Notes: a model not told the origin generated them from the sequence alone. A DNA stretch of 42,852 nucleotides from Planctomycetota bacterium (GCA_002711105.1 PAIH01000004.1:1-42852), one strand, 5' to 3'. Counted from the stretch's first letter, positions 1 to 8,667 are shown. Program-made: numbers and translations.

Positions 1-756
1 GATGGCGCGGATGCCAACTTCGAGGTAACCACCGACTGGGTGGAAGACGATGATCTCGAAGCTGTCGTGGACTGCAATCATGAAGTGGTACTGGCAGACA
101 AGTCTGAGATGTCACCCGATTTCATGATAGAGGGGGAAGAGCGCGAGTACTCGATGTTGATGGTTGCCCTGGAGGTCGGGCATTCGAATGAAGTGATTTC
201 CCTGCTCCTCGAAAAGGGTGCCGATACCGAGGGTCCGCACACTCTTGAGAGACACTGCGAATGGGCCTATACACCACTGATAATTGCACTCCAAAAGAAG
301 GCACCCTTCGAGGTGATTCAAACCCTGCTTGAGTTCAATGCCAATGCAGAGACCATCGACGGGGAAAACACACCTGCAATGATCGCCGTACTGAACTACG
401 CGAGCTCAGAGGTCTATCAGACGCTGCTCAATGCTGGATCCCCATATGAGGGGAACTGGCAGGAGGAGTCAGTACTGACACTTGGACTAGCAAAGAATAG
501 AACCTTGAAATCGCTCAAACCACTCATAGACAGTGGCCGGGATGAGCAACGCTCGCGCCCTCTTTTGGTTTGCGCTGAATGCACCACGAAACCTGATGTC
601 TTCGCCGCACTCCTTGACGAAAAATATGATTACTATGCCCATGAATCCGAGGAAGCTCTCAACGCAGTACTCACAGCTGCGCGCAAAAACTCAGCGCTGA
701 AAAACCACGCTGTTCTTCAACGACTTGAAGAAATCATCAAGGAGGCGGACCGCTGA
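1..756 (+). CDS. Ankyrin-repeat protein, 5' end missing
   Basis: The ORF track starts this gene at an internal GTG (base 40), but the frame is open to base 1 and reads DGADANFE, the end of an ankyrin repeat. The gene therefore enters the window truncated at its N-terminus. Repeats are visible as 'VISLLLEKGADTEG', 'VIQTLLEFNANAET', 'VYQTLLNAGSPYEG' and weaker copies after them, each with the helix-turn-helix ankyrin pattern and TPLIIAL / TPAMIAV-type starts. Ankyrin arrays bind proteins; no catalytic domain is visible. It ends 19 bp before the convergent rpoN stop. The partner and role cannot be inferred. Confidence 0.8.
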   Translation, partial: DGADANFEVTTDWVEDDDLEAVVDCNHEVVLADKSEMSPDFMIEGEEREYSMLMVALEVGHSNEVISLLLEKGADTEGPHTLERHCEWAYTPLIIALQKKAPFEVIQTLLEFNANAETIDGENTPAMIAVLNYASSEVYQTLLNAGSPYEGNWQEESVLTLGLAKNRTLKSLKPLIDSGRDEQRSRPLLVCAECTTKPDVFAALLDEKYDYYAHESEEALNAVLTAARKNSALKNHAVLQRLEEIIKEADR

Positions 757-775
757 TCGCTCTTCCTGGCTCCAT

Positions 776-2167
776 TCACACCCGGTAGCGTTTGCGCAGT
801 TTTGCCTGCGGGATGCCGGCGCGTTCGCGGTACTTGGTAACGGTACGGCGGGCGATCTTCACTCCCATGGTGGTCAATCGCTTGGTCAGTTGCGCATCGC
901 TGAAGGGGTAGCTGTTGTCTTCGGTCTCGACGATGTCGCGGATCGCCTCGCAAATACTTTCACGACTCTCCACGCCACCGTCTTCACGGGAAACCCCTCC
1001 AGTGAAGAGACGACGTAGTTCGATGACACCGTTGGCCGTCTGCATGTACTTGCCATTGCTGGAACGACTGACCGTTGAAATATGGACACCAGTGGCATCG
1101 GCAATCTCTTGCATCGTGAGCGGCTGGATGTGAGAGGGGCCATCCCGAAGGAAATCCTGCTGGCGATCGACAATCGCCTGGGCGATGTCGATCAAGGTCC
1201 GTCGACGCTGCGCGATGGCCTGGATCAACCAACGGGCACCCTCCACTCGACTTCGGATGTATTCCGCAATTTCCTTCTTCACCTCCGGCTCTTTGAGAAT
1301 CGCCGAACATGTGGGGGAAATTCGAAGATCTGGTAAACGATCACTGGAGAGACGGGCAACATAGCGATCACCGACCTCATCGATGGTGATCTCGGGCACG
1401 ATTCCGTGAAGACTGGTGTCGATAAAGCTCGATCCGGGTGCCGGATCGAGCTGGCGGATCAGATCACAGGCTTCTTGCACATCACCGAGCGAAATCGACA
1501 GCTTCTCGGCAATCTTGGGCAACGCATTTCCCATCAGTTCCGGCATGCATTCGGAGATGATCCGGTACTCGATCGTTTCGACATCGCTTCCCAATTGCAG
1601 CAACAAACAATCAGCGAGATCGTGCGCAGCCACTCCGGGTGGGTCGAGCTGACGAACCGTATCGAGAGCTTCCTGCACCATTTCAATCTGAACTCCTGAA
1701 CAAAGAGCGAGATCTTCACAATCATCGATGAACCAACCACGTTCATCGAGATTACCGCACACCAGTTCGCAAGATCGACGCTGCTGCGGGTCTAGATCGA
1801 GAAGCAGTAGTTGACGCAACAGGAACGACTCCAGTGATTCGGGTCGATCCGCAGTGTTCATCAATGCTTCATGTTTGGCATCAGTTGCATCCGTGGAGAG
1901 CACTTGACGGCGTTCTCCTGTCATCGGCTTCTCCCAGCGATCGACGATTTCCATCAATCGACTGGTTTCCTTGTCGGCGCTTTCCGTGGTCGAGTTTTCT
2001 TTGGTTTCTGTCGGATCAACCATCTCGAGGGCTGGATTCTCGGTGAACTCCTTCTGGATTCGAGCTTCCAGATCGGAGATTCCCAGCTGAAGAATATCCA
2101 TCGACAGAATCAGTTGTGGTGCTAGAACCTGCTGTTGAGCAAGGCGAGTCGATACTTGTAGGCGCAC
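776..2167 (-). CDS. rpoN: RNA polymerase sigma-54 factor
   Basis: This sigma factor directs core RNA polymerase to -24/-12 promoters that need AAA+ activators. The 463-residue length is normal. The N-terminus has the Gln/Leu-rich region I (LAQQQVLAPQLILSMDILQL), which contacts activators. An acidic region II and the core-binding domain follow. The C-terminus has the DNA-binding part and an RpoN box (ARRTVTKYRERAGIP) near residues 440-455. The start is a GTG at 2167 preceded by a strong AGGAGG-type ribosome binding site. The PII-like, STAS and SpoIIE-phosphatase genes lie upstream on the same strand, across a 256-bp leader with its own candidate promoter. Identity is very secure; the target regulon is not visible here. 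Confidence 0.97.
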   Translation of the reverse strand: MRLQVSTRLAQQQVLAPQLILSMDILQLGISDLEARIQKEFTENPALEMVDPTETKENSTTESADKETSRLMEIVDRWEKPMTGERRQVLSTDATDAKHEALMNTADRPESLESFLLRQLLLLDLDPQQRRSCELVCGNLDERGWFIDDCEDLALCSGVQIEMVQEALDTVRQLDPPGVAAHDLADCLLLQLGSDVETIEYRIISECMPELMGNALPKIAEKLSISLGDVQEACDLIRQLDPAPGSSFIDTSLHGIVPEITIDEVGDRYVARLSSDRLPDLRISPTCSAILKEPEVKKEIAEYIRSRVEGARWLIQAIAQRRRTLIDIAQAIVDRQQDFLRDGPSHIQPLTMQEIADATGVHISTVSRSSNGKYMQTANGVIELRRLFTGGVSREDGGVESRESICEAIRDIVETEDNSYPFSDAQLTKRLTTMGVKIARRTVTKYRERAGIPQAKLRKRYRV

Positions 2168-2423
2168 ACGTCCCCCTCCTGGGCTCCTTGCGGAGCACCA
2201 GAATGTTTTATGCGAGAGACGTGGTGTGGGTCTGGAGCCTCGCGGCTCCCCCTCGCGGCCATCCCGGAGTGTGGTCTTTCAAGACCACTTTGGATCTGAC
2301 TTACTGATGGGAAAGGACTCTATCGGGCTCCACCGGGTGCAACGTTTGCGACCGACGGATATCGCGGCAGAAGTTCCTCTCTTCACGATGAAGAATACCC
2401 CGCGCCTTGAGGCAGCGTCAAAC
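2168..2423 (-). other. rpoN leader / glnB-rpoN intergenic region
   Basis: There is no convincing gene in these 256 bases. On the minus strand it holds a candidate promoter (2392-2421), a perfect 8-bp inverted repeat (GTGGTCTT-tc-AAGACCAC, 2271-2288), and a small GCTCC-gcaa-GGAGC hairpin (2183-2196) that sits directly in front of the rpoN ribosome binding site. No poly-T terminator follows the PII-like gene, so read-through into rpoN is possible. Confidence 0.45.
2392..2421 (-). promoter_or_regulatory. Candidate sigma70-type promoter for rpoN
   Basis: On the minus strand TTGACG is followed after 18 bp by TATTCT. This resembles the housekeeping -35/-10 pair (5/6 and 4/6 matches). It would give an untranslated leader of roughly 210 nt before the rpoN GTG. 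It overlaps the end of the PII-like gene region only marginally. The call rests on motif matching alone. Confidence 0.35.
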
Positions 2424-2729
2424 TCACAACTCGAGAGTCTCACGGATCAGGAAAATCTTCCCGTCCCCCATCCGGCCGGTTCGAGCACCATCAGCAATCG
2501 CCTCCATCGCTAACTGGCCAAACAGATCATCGACAAGAATCTCGAGGCGAATTTTGGGTAAAAATTCCATACCGACGTCATCACCGGAATATTCTTCCAG
2601 ATGGTCTTTTTGCATCCCGTATCCACGAACCTCCTGGATCTGGATGTGCTGCACCCACTGGCGATCCTGAAGTTGAGACAGCGCATCTTTGAGACGATAA
2701 GGTTTCAAGATAGCTACGATCCTAACCAT
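2424..2729 (-). CDS. PII-family nitrogen regulatory protein lacking the modified T-loop tyrosine
   Basis: PII proteins are trimeric sensors of ATP/ADP and 2-oxoglutarate that bind and control enzymes, transporters and regulators. This 101-residue protein has the family signature: 'MVRIVAILKPYRL' at the start, a Gln in 'GYGMQKDH' at the 2-oxoglutarate/Mg-ATP site, 'FLPKIRLEILV' after the T-loop, and a B-loop 'TGRMGDGKIF'. In the T-loop, Y46 is kept (EEY) but the position of the uridylylated Tyr51 is Val (GDDV). Covalent control by GlnD is therefore unlikely. The gene overlaps the STAS gene by 8 bp and lies upstream of rpoN, so it is probably translated together with the partner-switching genes. 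I leave the symbol empty because GlnB and GlnK cannot be told apart. Confidence 0.9.
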   Translation of the reverse strand: MVRIVAILKPYRLKDALSQLQDRQWVQHIQIQEVRGYGMQKDHLEEYSGDDVGMEFLPKIRLEILVDDLFGQLAMEAIADGARTGRMGDGKIFLIRETLEL

Positions 2730-3051
2730 GACTCGGATTATCCTCTCTCCTCAGTAGCGACCAGAGCCCCTGCTCTTCTAGCAGGATCTGTAGTCGGGCT
2801 GGATAACCGTCAATTTTGAACAAAACATCTCGATCAGCGGCCTCCTTTGCCAGAGCCACGAGTCCCAGAGCACCCGTCAAATCGATGGAAGTCACTCCGC
2901 CAAGGCGAAACTCAACACTGGATCCAGCGCAAATTGCCTCGAAGCCCTCATGGGCCAGTTGCTCGACTCGACTCGCATCGAGGGTGCCACGAATCTCCAG
3001 ATATTGCCGATCTCCTTCACTACGCCGCTCCACGATGAAGTCATCGCTCAT
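2722..3051 (-). CDS. STAS-domain anti-sigma factor antagonist-like protein
   Basis: This is a 109-residue single-domain STAS protein of the SpoIIAA/RsbV type. Such proteins bind an anti-sigma kinase when dephosphorylated. The domain starts with 'LEIRGTLDASRVEQL'. The phosphoacceptor loop reads 'SIDLTGALGLV', so a Thr stands where SpoIIAA has its phospho-Ser (D-S-S-G). The start codon overlaps the stop of the upstream SpoIIE-type phosphatase (ATGA), which strongly suggests that the phosphatase acts on this protein. No HATPase anti-sigma kinase is present in the window, so that partner must be encoded elsewhere. Family assignment is secure; the pathway output is unknown. Confidence 0.88.
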   Translation of the reverse strand: MSDDFIVERRSEGDRQYLEIRGTLDASRVEQLAHEGFEAICAGSSVEFRLGGVTSIDLTGALGLVALAKEAADRDVLFKIDGYPARLQILLEEQGLWSLLRREDNPSHG

Positions 3052-4631
3052 GACTCCAGCTCCCTTCGGGCCACCACCAGAGTGATGTCATCGCTGGCTT
3101 CTGCTCCAGCAACATGCCTGGCCAGATCGGTAACTACGCCTTCGACCACTTCTTCAGGTGCCGCCGCGGTGAGATTCTGGAGAATCTGTGCGAATCTCTC
3201 CAATCCATACTCTACTCCGTCATGGTTCATCGCCTCGACGATCCCATCGGTATAGAGAATCAGAGAATCTCCCGGCGCCAGGTCGACGTGACTCACCTCA
3301 AGCGATTGACTGAATAACGGTCCCGGATCCATCCCCAGGGAGATGCCTCCAGGTTGAAACTGCTCCACCCGACCACTGGCACGTAATAACAGGGGAGGGT
3401 TGTGTCCGGCACGGGCGATACGTACCTGACTACGCTCATCATCTAACTCTGCCCAGGCCAACGTCACGAACATCCCCTCAGTCATATCCCGAGACAAACT
3501 CGCGTTGACCTCCTCCAGGATGGAAGCCGCATCGAGTTGGGTCCGTGCCGCCATCCTGACCAGAGATCTCGTCATCGTCATCACCAGGCTACCTGCGAGT
3601 CCCTTCCCTGAAACATCGGCGACCACGATTCCAGCGCGACCACCGGGTAACGAGATCACGTCATAATAATCCCCTCCCACCTCTCGCGCAGGCTGATAAT
3701 AACAAGCCATCTCGATGCCAGAGATCTCTGGCAACTCCTCGGGCAATAGCGCGTTTTGAATACGGGTGGCGATGGAGAGATCTCTCGCCACTGCCTGAGC
3801 ATGGAGCTCCTGCTCACGAGCTTCGGCGAGGAATCTGGTCATTCGATTAAAGGAAGAAGCCAGCGCCCCCAGCTCATCGGTAGTGCTCACTGTAGATTGA
3901 TGCTGGAGATCTCCCCGAGCCACCAGGGTCATATCCTCACGCAGTCTGCGAATTGGCCGGGTCAGCAGGAAGCCCACTAGCAGGACAAAGGGAATCCCAA
4001 GCAGAAGAACAGTCCACATCTGACTTGAAGTCGCTGATTCCAGACTACTCTCAAGTTGCTCTATAGCTTCGGCATTGAGAAACAAATGAACCTGGCCAGC
4101 GTCATCAGGAAGATTTGTCTCGAAGGATCGGACCGGTGATTGGACAGCACCCACAGAGAGTGTCCCGGATCGGACTCGAACCTTCGAACCCTCCAGAGTC
4201 TTGGGCTGACCTAACTGGTAACTCAAGCGGTCCCCACCACGAGCATTGGCGATCAGATTCCTGCCGGTCTGATTCAGAACCAAGATATCGAGGACCTTGT
4301 GCTCCCCGGGAGCTTTGATGAAATCACTCAACTGATCTGACAGCTGTTCTTGAGCCAGGGACTGTTCAGCCATCGAAAGTGAATCGTCCTGCCAGAAGGG
4401 ACGGATCATCGAGCTGACCAGCAGAACCAGTTCATTGCCGTTGCTGTTGACCTGCCTGGCAGAAGATTTCAGGGCGAGATCGGTGGAAGTACTCCCGACC
4501 CACAGGACAAAAGCGACCAGGATGAGCCCGGACACGGCACCATACTTCACTGCGATGGGAAAGATCTGACGGGGCGGTCGTTCCGCTGAGCGAGCAGGAC
4601 GAGTTCGTGTTGAACCTCCACCTCGAACCAA
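3048..4631 (-). CDS. Membrane SpoIIE-type PP2C phosphatase with HAMP domain
   Basis: This is a 527-residue sensor phosphatase predicted to remove phosphate from a STAS protein. TM1 lies near residues 28-48 and is followed by an extracytoplasmic sensor region of about 150 residues. TM2 lies near 208-228 (MWTVLLLGIPFVLLVGFLL). A HAMP linker follows (LTRPIRRLREDM..), then the SpoIIE catalytic domain from about 290. Metal-binding PP2C motifs are visible: 'REVGGDYYDVI', 'VVADVSGKGLAGSL', 'LYTDGIVEAMN' and 'ASDDITLVV'. The best start is a TTG at 4631 with AGGAG upstream. It is the first gene of the phosphatase-STAS-PII cluster and presumably converts an external signal into STAS dephosphorylation. 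Confidence 0.9.
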   Translation of the reverse strand: MVRGGGSTRTRPARSAERPPRQIFPIAVKYGAVSGLILVAFVLWVGSTSTDLALKSSARQVNSNGNELVLLVSSMIRPFWQDDSLSMAEQSLAQEQLSDQLSDFIKAPGEHKVLDILVLNQTGRNLIANARGGDRLSYQLGQPKTLEGSKVRVRSGTLSVGAVQSPVRSFETNLPDDAGQVHLFLNAEAIEQLESSLESATSSQMWTVLLLGIPFVLLVGFLLTRPIRRLREDMTLVARGDLQHQSTVSTTDELGALASSFNRMTRFLAEAREQELHAQAVARDLSIATRIQNALLPEELPEISGIEMACYYQPAREVGGDYYDVISLPGGRAGIVVADVSGKGLAGSLVMTMTRSLVRMAARTQLDAASILEEVNASLSRDMTEGMFVTLAWAELDDERSQVRIARAGHNPPLLLRASGRVEQFQPGGISLGMDPGPLFSQSLEVSHVDLAPGDSLILYTDGIVEAMNHDGVEYGLERFAQILQNLTAAAPEEVVEGVVTDLARHVAGAEASDDITLVVARRELES

Positions 4632-4765
4632 GACTGCTCCTATTCACAACAAGTAGCGTCAATCCGCTTGCTGATTTCGCGCCCTGCACCTAACTTGTGT
4701 CACTTCAGGGACGATAACATATTCTTGCAAGCTGGATCGATCCCGCTACTCCAGATGGAGGATCG

Positions 4766-6016
4766 ATGCAGACCGATCCCAAACGAATCCCCCGTACCAT
4801 CTGGCTGCTAGCCAGCTGCCGCTTCGGTGAAGCAGCGGCGATCGGGATGCTGATCCCGACCCTTCCGCTATTTCTCGGCACACTTACCTCCCCTGCGGCG
4901 GATCAAGTCGCCGAAACCCTGGCCACCAGATTCCCGTGGCTCGCTGACATCTTGCCCGGACTGGCCACGGCGAGCCAGGAAGCACGGACCGCTTTTCTGT
5001 TCAGTATCACCGGTCTGGCCATGGCCTCCATCCAGATCTTTGCCGGGCGATTCTCCGACCGATTTGATAGTCGCAAGCCAATGATCGTCGTTGGCATGGC
5101 ACTGGGAGCTTGCTGCTCCTTCTGCCTGCCTCTGCTCGACAGCTACTGGCAACTGGTACTCTTACGAATCTTGCAGGGGTCGTTTCTGGGACTCACCTTT
5201 CCACCGATGATGGCCATCATCGCCCGCCATGCGCCGGAAGACTCTGGCGGCAAAGTGCTCGGTCTTTATTCCACCATCCGGTTGCTGGGATTTGGTCTCG
5301 GACCAATTCTCGGCGGCATCGTCGGAGATGCCGGTGGATACGATCAGGTTTTTCTTGTTTCGGGTAGCTTGCTGATGCTCAGCGTCTTTCTCGTCTCGAT
5401 CAAAATCAAAGACCCAAAGGAGTTCCAGACCGAAGAGGAACGGTCCAGACCGCTACCCCCGATACAACCGATCTTCCGCCTTCTCGGTTCGGTGATCTTC
5501 GTCATGATGGTAGGGATCAGCACCGTGATCTCTCTTTTCCCGCACTACGAGAGAGAATTTGGTTCGACCCAGTCCGAACTGGGAACCATGTTTGCCATCT
5601 TCGTCGCCACTCGATGCCTGTTTCAGTATCCCTGTGGCTGGGCGGGCGATCGCTATGACAAGAAACGCATGCTGTTACTCGGTCTCCTGCTGTTCATTCC
5701 GCTGGTAGTTCTACAGAGCCAGGTCGAAAATCTGACCCAGTTGACGATGCTACGGATGGGTCTCGGGGCGGTCTCTGCGATGTTGAGTACTGCGGTCGGC
5801 GGGATCTATGCCGAACGAAGTAGCCCCGGAAACCGTGCAAGGATGATGGGAATCAATACGCTTTGCTTCAGCCTCGGAACCGCCGTCGGACCCTCTTTAA
5901 CAGGATTCATCAATTCCCAGGAGATCGCCTTCATGATCCCCGCGGTAGCTGCGCTGCTGCTTTTCGGATCGCTACTGTTCTTGCTTCCATCGGATCAGCA
6001 GGCCCGTCGCTCCTAG
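4766..6016 (+). CDS. Major facilitator superfamily transporter
   Basis: This 416-residue protein has about 12 hydrophobic segments arranged in two halves around a basic/acidic cytoplasmic loop near residues 210-235. The typical MFS A-motif appears after TM2 as 'FAGRFSDRFDSRKPMIV' and again in the second half as 'CGWAGDRYDKKRMLLLG'. It probably exports small molecules, in the manner of the drug-efflux group, but the substrate cannot be read from the sequence. The ATG at 4766 has a GGAGG site 4 bp upstream. The gene diverges from the phosphatase operon and its stop overlaps the convergent pgpA stop by 4 bp. Confidence 0.9.
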   Translation: MQTDPKRIPRTIWLLASCRFGEAAAIGMLIPTLPLFLGTLTSPAADQVAETLATRFPWLADILPGLATASQEARTAFLFSITGLAMASIQIFAGRFSDRFDSRKPMIVVGMALGACCSFCLPLLDSYWQLVLLRILQGSFLGLTFPPMMAIIARHAPEDSGGKVLGLYSTIRLLGFGLGPILGGIVGDAGGYDQVFLVSGSLLMLSVFLVSIKIKDPKEFQTEEERSRPLPPIQPIFRLLGSVIFVMMVGISTVISLFPHYEREFGSTQSELGTMFAIFVATRCLFQYPCGWAGDRYDKKRMLLLGLLLFIPLVVLQSQVENLTQLTMLRMGLGAVSAMLSTAVGGIYAERSSPGNRARMMGINTLCFSLGTAVGPSLTGFINSQEIAFMIPAVAALLLFGSLLFLLPSDQQARRS

Positions 6017-6516
6017 TTACCAGCCAGTAACGGAGCACTCAGTAGCAACAAGACGGCTGTTCCCGCTCCGGCTGCGATGTCATCCATCAGCACTCCCCAC
6101 CCCTCCGGCAAGGTTTCCAAACGGCGGATTCCCAGCGGCTTCAGCACATCGAGAAGGCGAAACAACAAGAAAGCGAGGATCCACAGCTCGACAGTAGCAA
6201 CCTGTGTGGCCACGGAAATGAACGGAATGGCGCTCAACGCCACAAATTGTCCGGCCACCTCATCGATCACCACGGCACCAGGATCCTTGTGACCGAAAAT
6301 GGATTCAATTCGCGAACCACAAACGATGCATCCGATCGAGGCGAGCAGTGCTAGCACCGGAAACAGAAAGATGCGGAAAGGATCGGGACAGAAATACCAG
6401 CTTGCAGCTCCTACCAGCACTGCCGCAAGACTTCCCGCCGTTCCAGGAGCCCACGGAAATCTACCGACACCCAGGAAGGTCAGGGTCAGCCGATGAATGG
6501 TCTCGGCAGTTTTCAA
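6013..6516 (-). CDS. pgpA: Phosphatidylglycerophosphatase A
   Basis: This enzyme dephosphorylates phosphatidylglycerol phosphate to phosphatidylglycerol at the inner membrane. The 167-residue length is normal. Family motifs are present: 'GRFPWAPGTAGSLAA' at the N-terminus, 'HKDPGAVVIDEVAGQFVAL' with its acidic metal ligands, and 'LPEGWGVLMDDIAAG' near the C-terminus, with four hydrophobic segments between them. The start is a TTG that overlaps the pgsA stop (TTGA), so translation is coupled. Coupling with PgsA makes the assignment strong, because the two catalyse consecutive steps. Confidence 0.93.
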   Translation of the reverse strand: MKTAETIHRLTLTFLGVGRFPWAPGTAGSLAAVLVGAASWYFCPDPFRIFLFPVLALLASIGCIVCGSRIESIFGHKDPGAVVIDEVAGQFVALSAIPFISVATQVATVELWILAFLLFRLLDVLKPLGIRRLETLPEGWGVLMDDIAAGAGTAVLLLLSAPLLAGN

Positions 6517-7157
6517 GCGGAGATCCGCCTCTCCCGTTCTGTGCGGATGGCAAACAGTAGATAATCCACCGCTGACCAGATGGTGGTGACCAGAGTTCCC
6601 CAGAACAGGATCACCGTGACAATTTCCAGCGCTTGAAAAATAACTGGCCCGATATCTGACTCACCATTGGCCTCCAGCAGCATCGCCGCGGGAATCAACA
6701 TCGATTGCAACACCATCTTCAACTTGCCACCTGCACGAGCTCCGAATTCCACTCCTTGGCTCTCCATGTATGAACGGATTCCACTGACGAGAAATTCACG
6801 AGCCACGATGATGACGACAAACCAGGGTCGAATCAGATCAGGAGTGAGGTACACCAGATAGATCAGAGTTCCGCAGATCACGATCTTGTCGACGAACGTA
6901 TCCGCCAGTCGACCGAAAGCCGTGACCATCTTCCAGCGTCGTGCCAGATATCCATCAAGAAAATCGGTGGCAACACAGAGGATGAAAGCAACCGTCGCTA
7001 TATTGAGTGCGAGATGGCGATCATTGATGATCCCCCAACCTGAAATTTCCAGGGTCAACATGGCGAACAGGAGAAGTGCGATCCCGAGCCGTCCCAGGGT
7101 GATGAGATTGGGCAGATTACGCCAGTCTCTTCCCCTCAACGGTGATTCCGGGTTCAC
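6513..7157 (-). CDS. pgsA: CDP-diacylglycerol-glycerol-3-phosphate 3-phosphatidyltransferase
   Basis: This is the committed step of phosphatidylglycerol synthesis. The CDP-alcohol phosphotransferase signature DGx2ARx8Gx3Dx3D is present: 'DGYLARRWKMVTAFGRLADT' followed by FVDK. Several transmembrane helices surround it, and 'NLITLGRLGIA' starts the domain as usual. The ORF track begins at an ATG at 7175, but the GTG at 7157 has a good AGAGGG site 5 bp upstream while the ATG has none, so I prefer the GTG (214 residues). Either start lies inside the 3' end of rimO. The stop overlaps the pgpA start. Confidence 0.93.
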   Translation of the reverse strand: MNPESPLRGRDWRNLPNLITLGRLGIALLLFAMLTLEISGWGIINDRHLALNIATVAFILCVATDFLDGYLARRWKMVTAFGRLADTFVDKIVICGTLIYLVYLTPDLIRPWFVVIIVAREFLVSGIRSYMESQGVEFGARAGGKLKMVLQSMLIPAAMLLEANGESDIGPVIFQALEIVTVILFWGTLVTTIWSAVDYLLFAIRTERERRISA

Positions 7158-8523
7158 TTTTTCCCTCTTTTTCATTCTCGATCAGTTCGGCAACCAAATC
7201 GTAATCGTCGGTCCCCGTGATCCTGCAGCGTACCAGTTCCCCAACCTGGCCCGATCCCGACGGCATTCTGATGGAAGAGTCTATCTCCGGCGCCTCAGCA
7301 TAGGAACGACCGAGTAAAAACCCCGTCTCATCACAAACACTATCGATCAATACATCGACCTCACTACCTACTCTCGCCCGATTCCAGGCGAAAGCGACCT
7401 CTTGCTGGGCAAGCATCAACTCTTCGACTCGACGAGCTTGTTCTTGCTCTGGAATTCGATCAGGCAGTTTTTCCGCGGGAGTGCCTTCTTCGGCAGACCA
7501 GGGAAAAACTCCAACTCGTTCGAGAGCATTCTCCTGAACAAATCTGACCAGCTTTTCAAACTGCTCTCTCGTTTCCCCCGGAAAACCAACGATGAAAGTA
7601 GTTCTCAACACCAAGGATGGGATTCTTTCGCGCATTCGACGAAACAGATCTCTTGTTCCGTCTTCTCCAAGTCTTCGGCCCATTCTTTTTAACATGGTGT
7701 TATCGATGTGCTGGATCGGCATGTCGATGTAAGGAATCACTCGATCAAGGCGAGCAACCGCATCAATCATCTCGTCGGAAAACTTGTAGGGGTAGGTGTA
7801 GAGTAATCGAATCCAGTCGATTCCTTCGACCTTGTCGAGGCTTTCCATGATATCAGGCAACAGGTACTCACCGTCGATGTCGAGACCGTAGGAGGTGAGA
7901 TCCTGACTGATCAAATTGATCTCCCTGGTTCCATTGGCCACCAGTTCGCGTGCCTCGTTGATGACAAAATCGGGGTCCTTGGAACGAAAACGGCCGCGGA
8001 AGGAAGGGATCGAACAGAAGGTACAGGGATTATCGCAACCCTCACTGATCTTCAGGTAGGCGCTATGCCGTGGAGTCAGTCGTAGTCTTGAATCCTCCGA
8101 CCAGGCCGGATGCGAGGCTTCTCCAACATGAACCCTCCGAGCATCTCGTACCTCTTCCATCAAGCCACCGAGAATCTCGGGCATCCTTGGATATTCTGAC
8201 ATACCCACGATGGCATCGATCTCGGGGATCTCTTTGGCAAGTTCCTCGGGGTACCGTTGACCCAGACAACCAGCTACGACCACACGCTTGGCAGGATCAT
8301 CTTCCTTGAGACGCACCAGGTCGAGAATCGCATCGATGGACTCCTGCTTGGCACTCTCGATGAAGCCACAGGTGTTCACCATCAGGATATCTGCATCCTC
8401 AGCTCTCTGAGAAATGACGAATCCCTCAGCGCCTACTCGTCCGAGAATCACCTCGGAATCGACCAGGTTCTTGGGACACCCCAGGCTGACGAGGTGAATA
8501 GCGACAGGATTCGATGAAGCCAA
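7117..8523 (-). CDS. rimO: Ribosomal protein S12 methylthiotransferase
   Basis: RimO is a radical-SAM enzyme that methylthiolates the conserved Asp of ribosomal protein S12. The N-terminal MTTase domain starts 'LVSLGCPKNLVDSE', diagnostic for RimO rather than MiaB. The radical-SAM cluster motif is 'SEGCDNPCTFCSIPSFRG' (Cx3Cx2C). Three further cysteines for the second [4Fe-4S] cluster are in SLGC, NTCGF and GCLGQRY. A C-terminal TRAM domain is seen (LGRSYAEAP...). The start is a TTG with AAAGGGA upstream. It heads the rimO-pgsA-pgpA cluster, and its last roughly 40-60 bp overlap pgsA. Confidence 0.96.
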   Translation of the reverse strand: MASSNPVAIHLVSLGCPKNLVDSEVILGRVGAEGFVISQRAEDADILMVNTCGFIESAKQESIDAILDLVRLKEDDPAKRVVVAGCLGQRYPEELAKEIPEIDAIVGMSEYPRMPEILGGLMEEVRDARRVHVGEASHPAWSEDSRLRLTPRHSAYLKISEGCDNPCTFCSIPSFRGRFRSKDPDFVINEARELVANGTREINLISQDLTSYGLDIDGEYLLPDIMESLDKVEGIDWIRLLYTYPYKFSDEMIDAVARLDRVIPYIDMPIQHIDNTMLKRMGRRLGEDGTRDLFRRMRERIPSLVLRTTFIVGFPGETREQFEKLVRFVQENALERVGVFPWSAEEGTPAEKLPDRIPEQEQARRVEELMLAQQEVAFAWNRARVGSEVDVLIDSVCDETGFLLGRSYAEAPEIDSSIRMPSGSGQVGELVRCRITGTDDYDLVAELIENEKEGKSEPGITVEGKRLA

Positions 8524-8667
8524 CGTTCCCTTTCATAACCGACGATGAGGTCGGTCAGCGGATCATACCAAGCGAATGATTTTATCACTTCTCCGGTTCC
8601 GGAACCATCGAACCAGGGATGGACGGAAGTGCGCCTGGATGTTGGTATGGGGGCGGAGGAAACGCGG

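Noticed and set aside
4160-4200. tRNA-like 'TTCGAACCC' string
   Set aside because: It lies inside the SpoIIE-type phosphatase gene, and no acceptor, D or anticodon arms surround it.
8545-8667. 41-residue N-terminal extension of the DUF2891 gene
   Set aside because: GGAGGA directly before ATG 8668 and the family's usual N-terminus favour the shorter protein.
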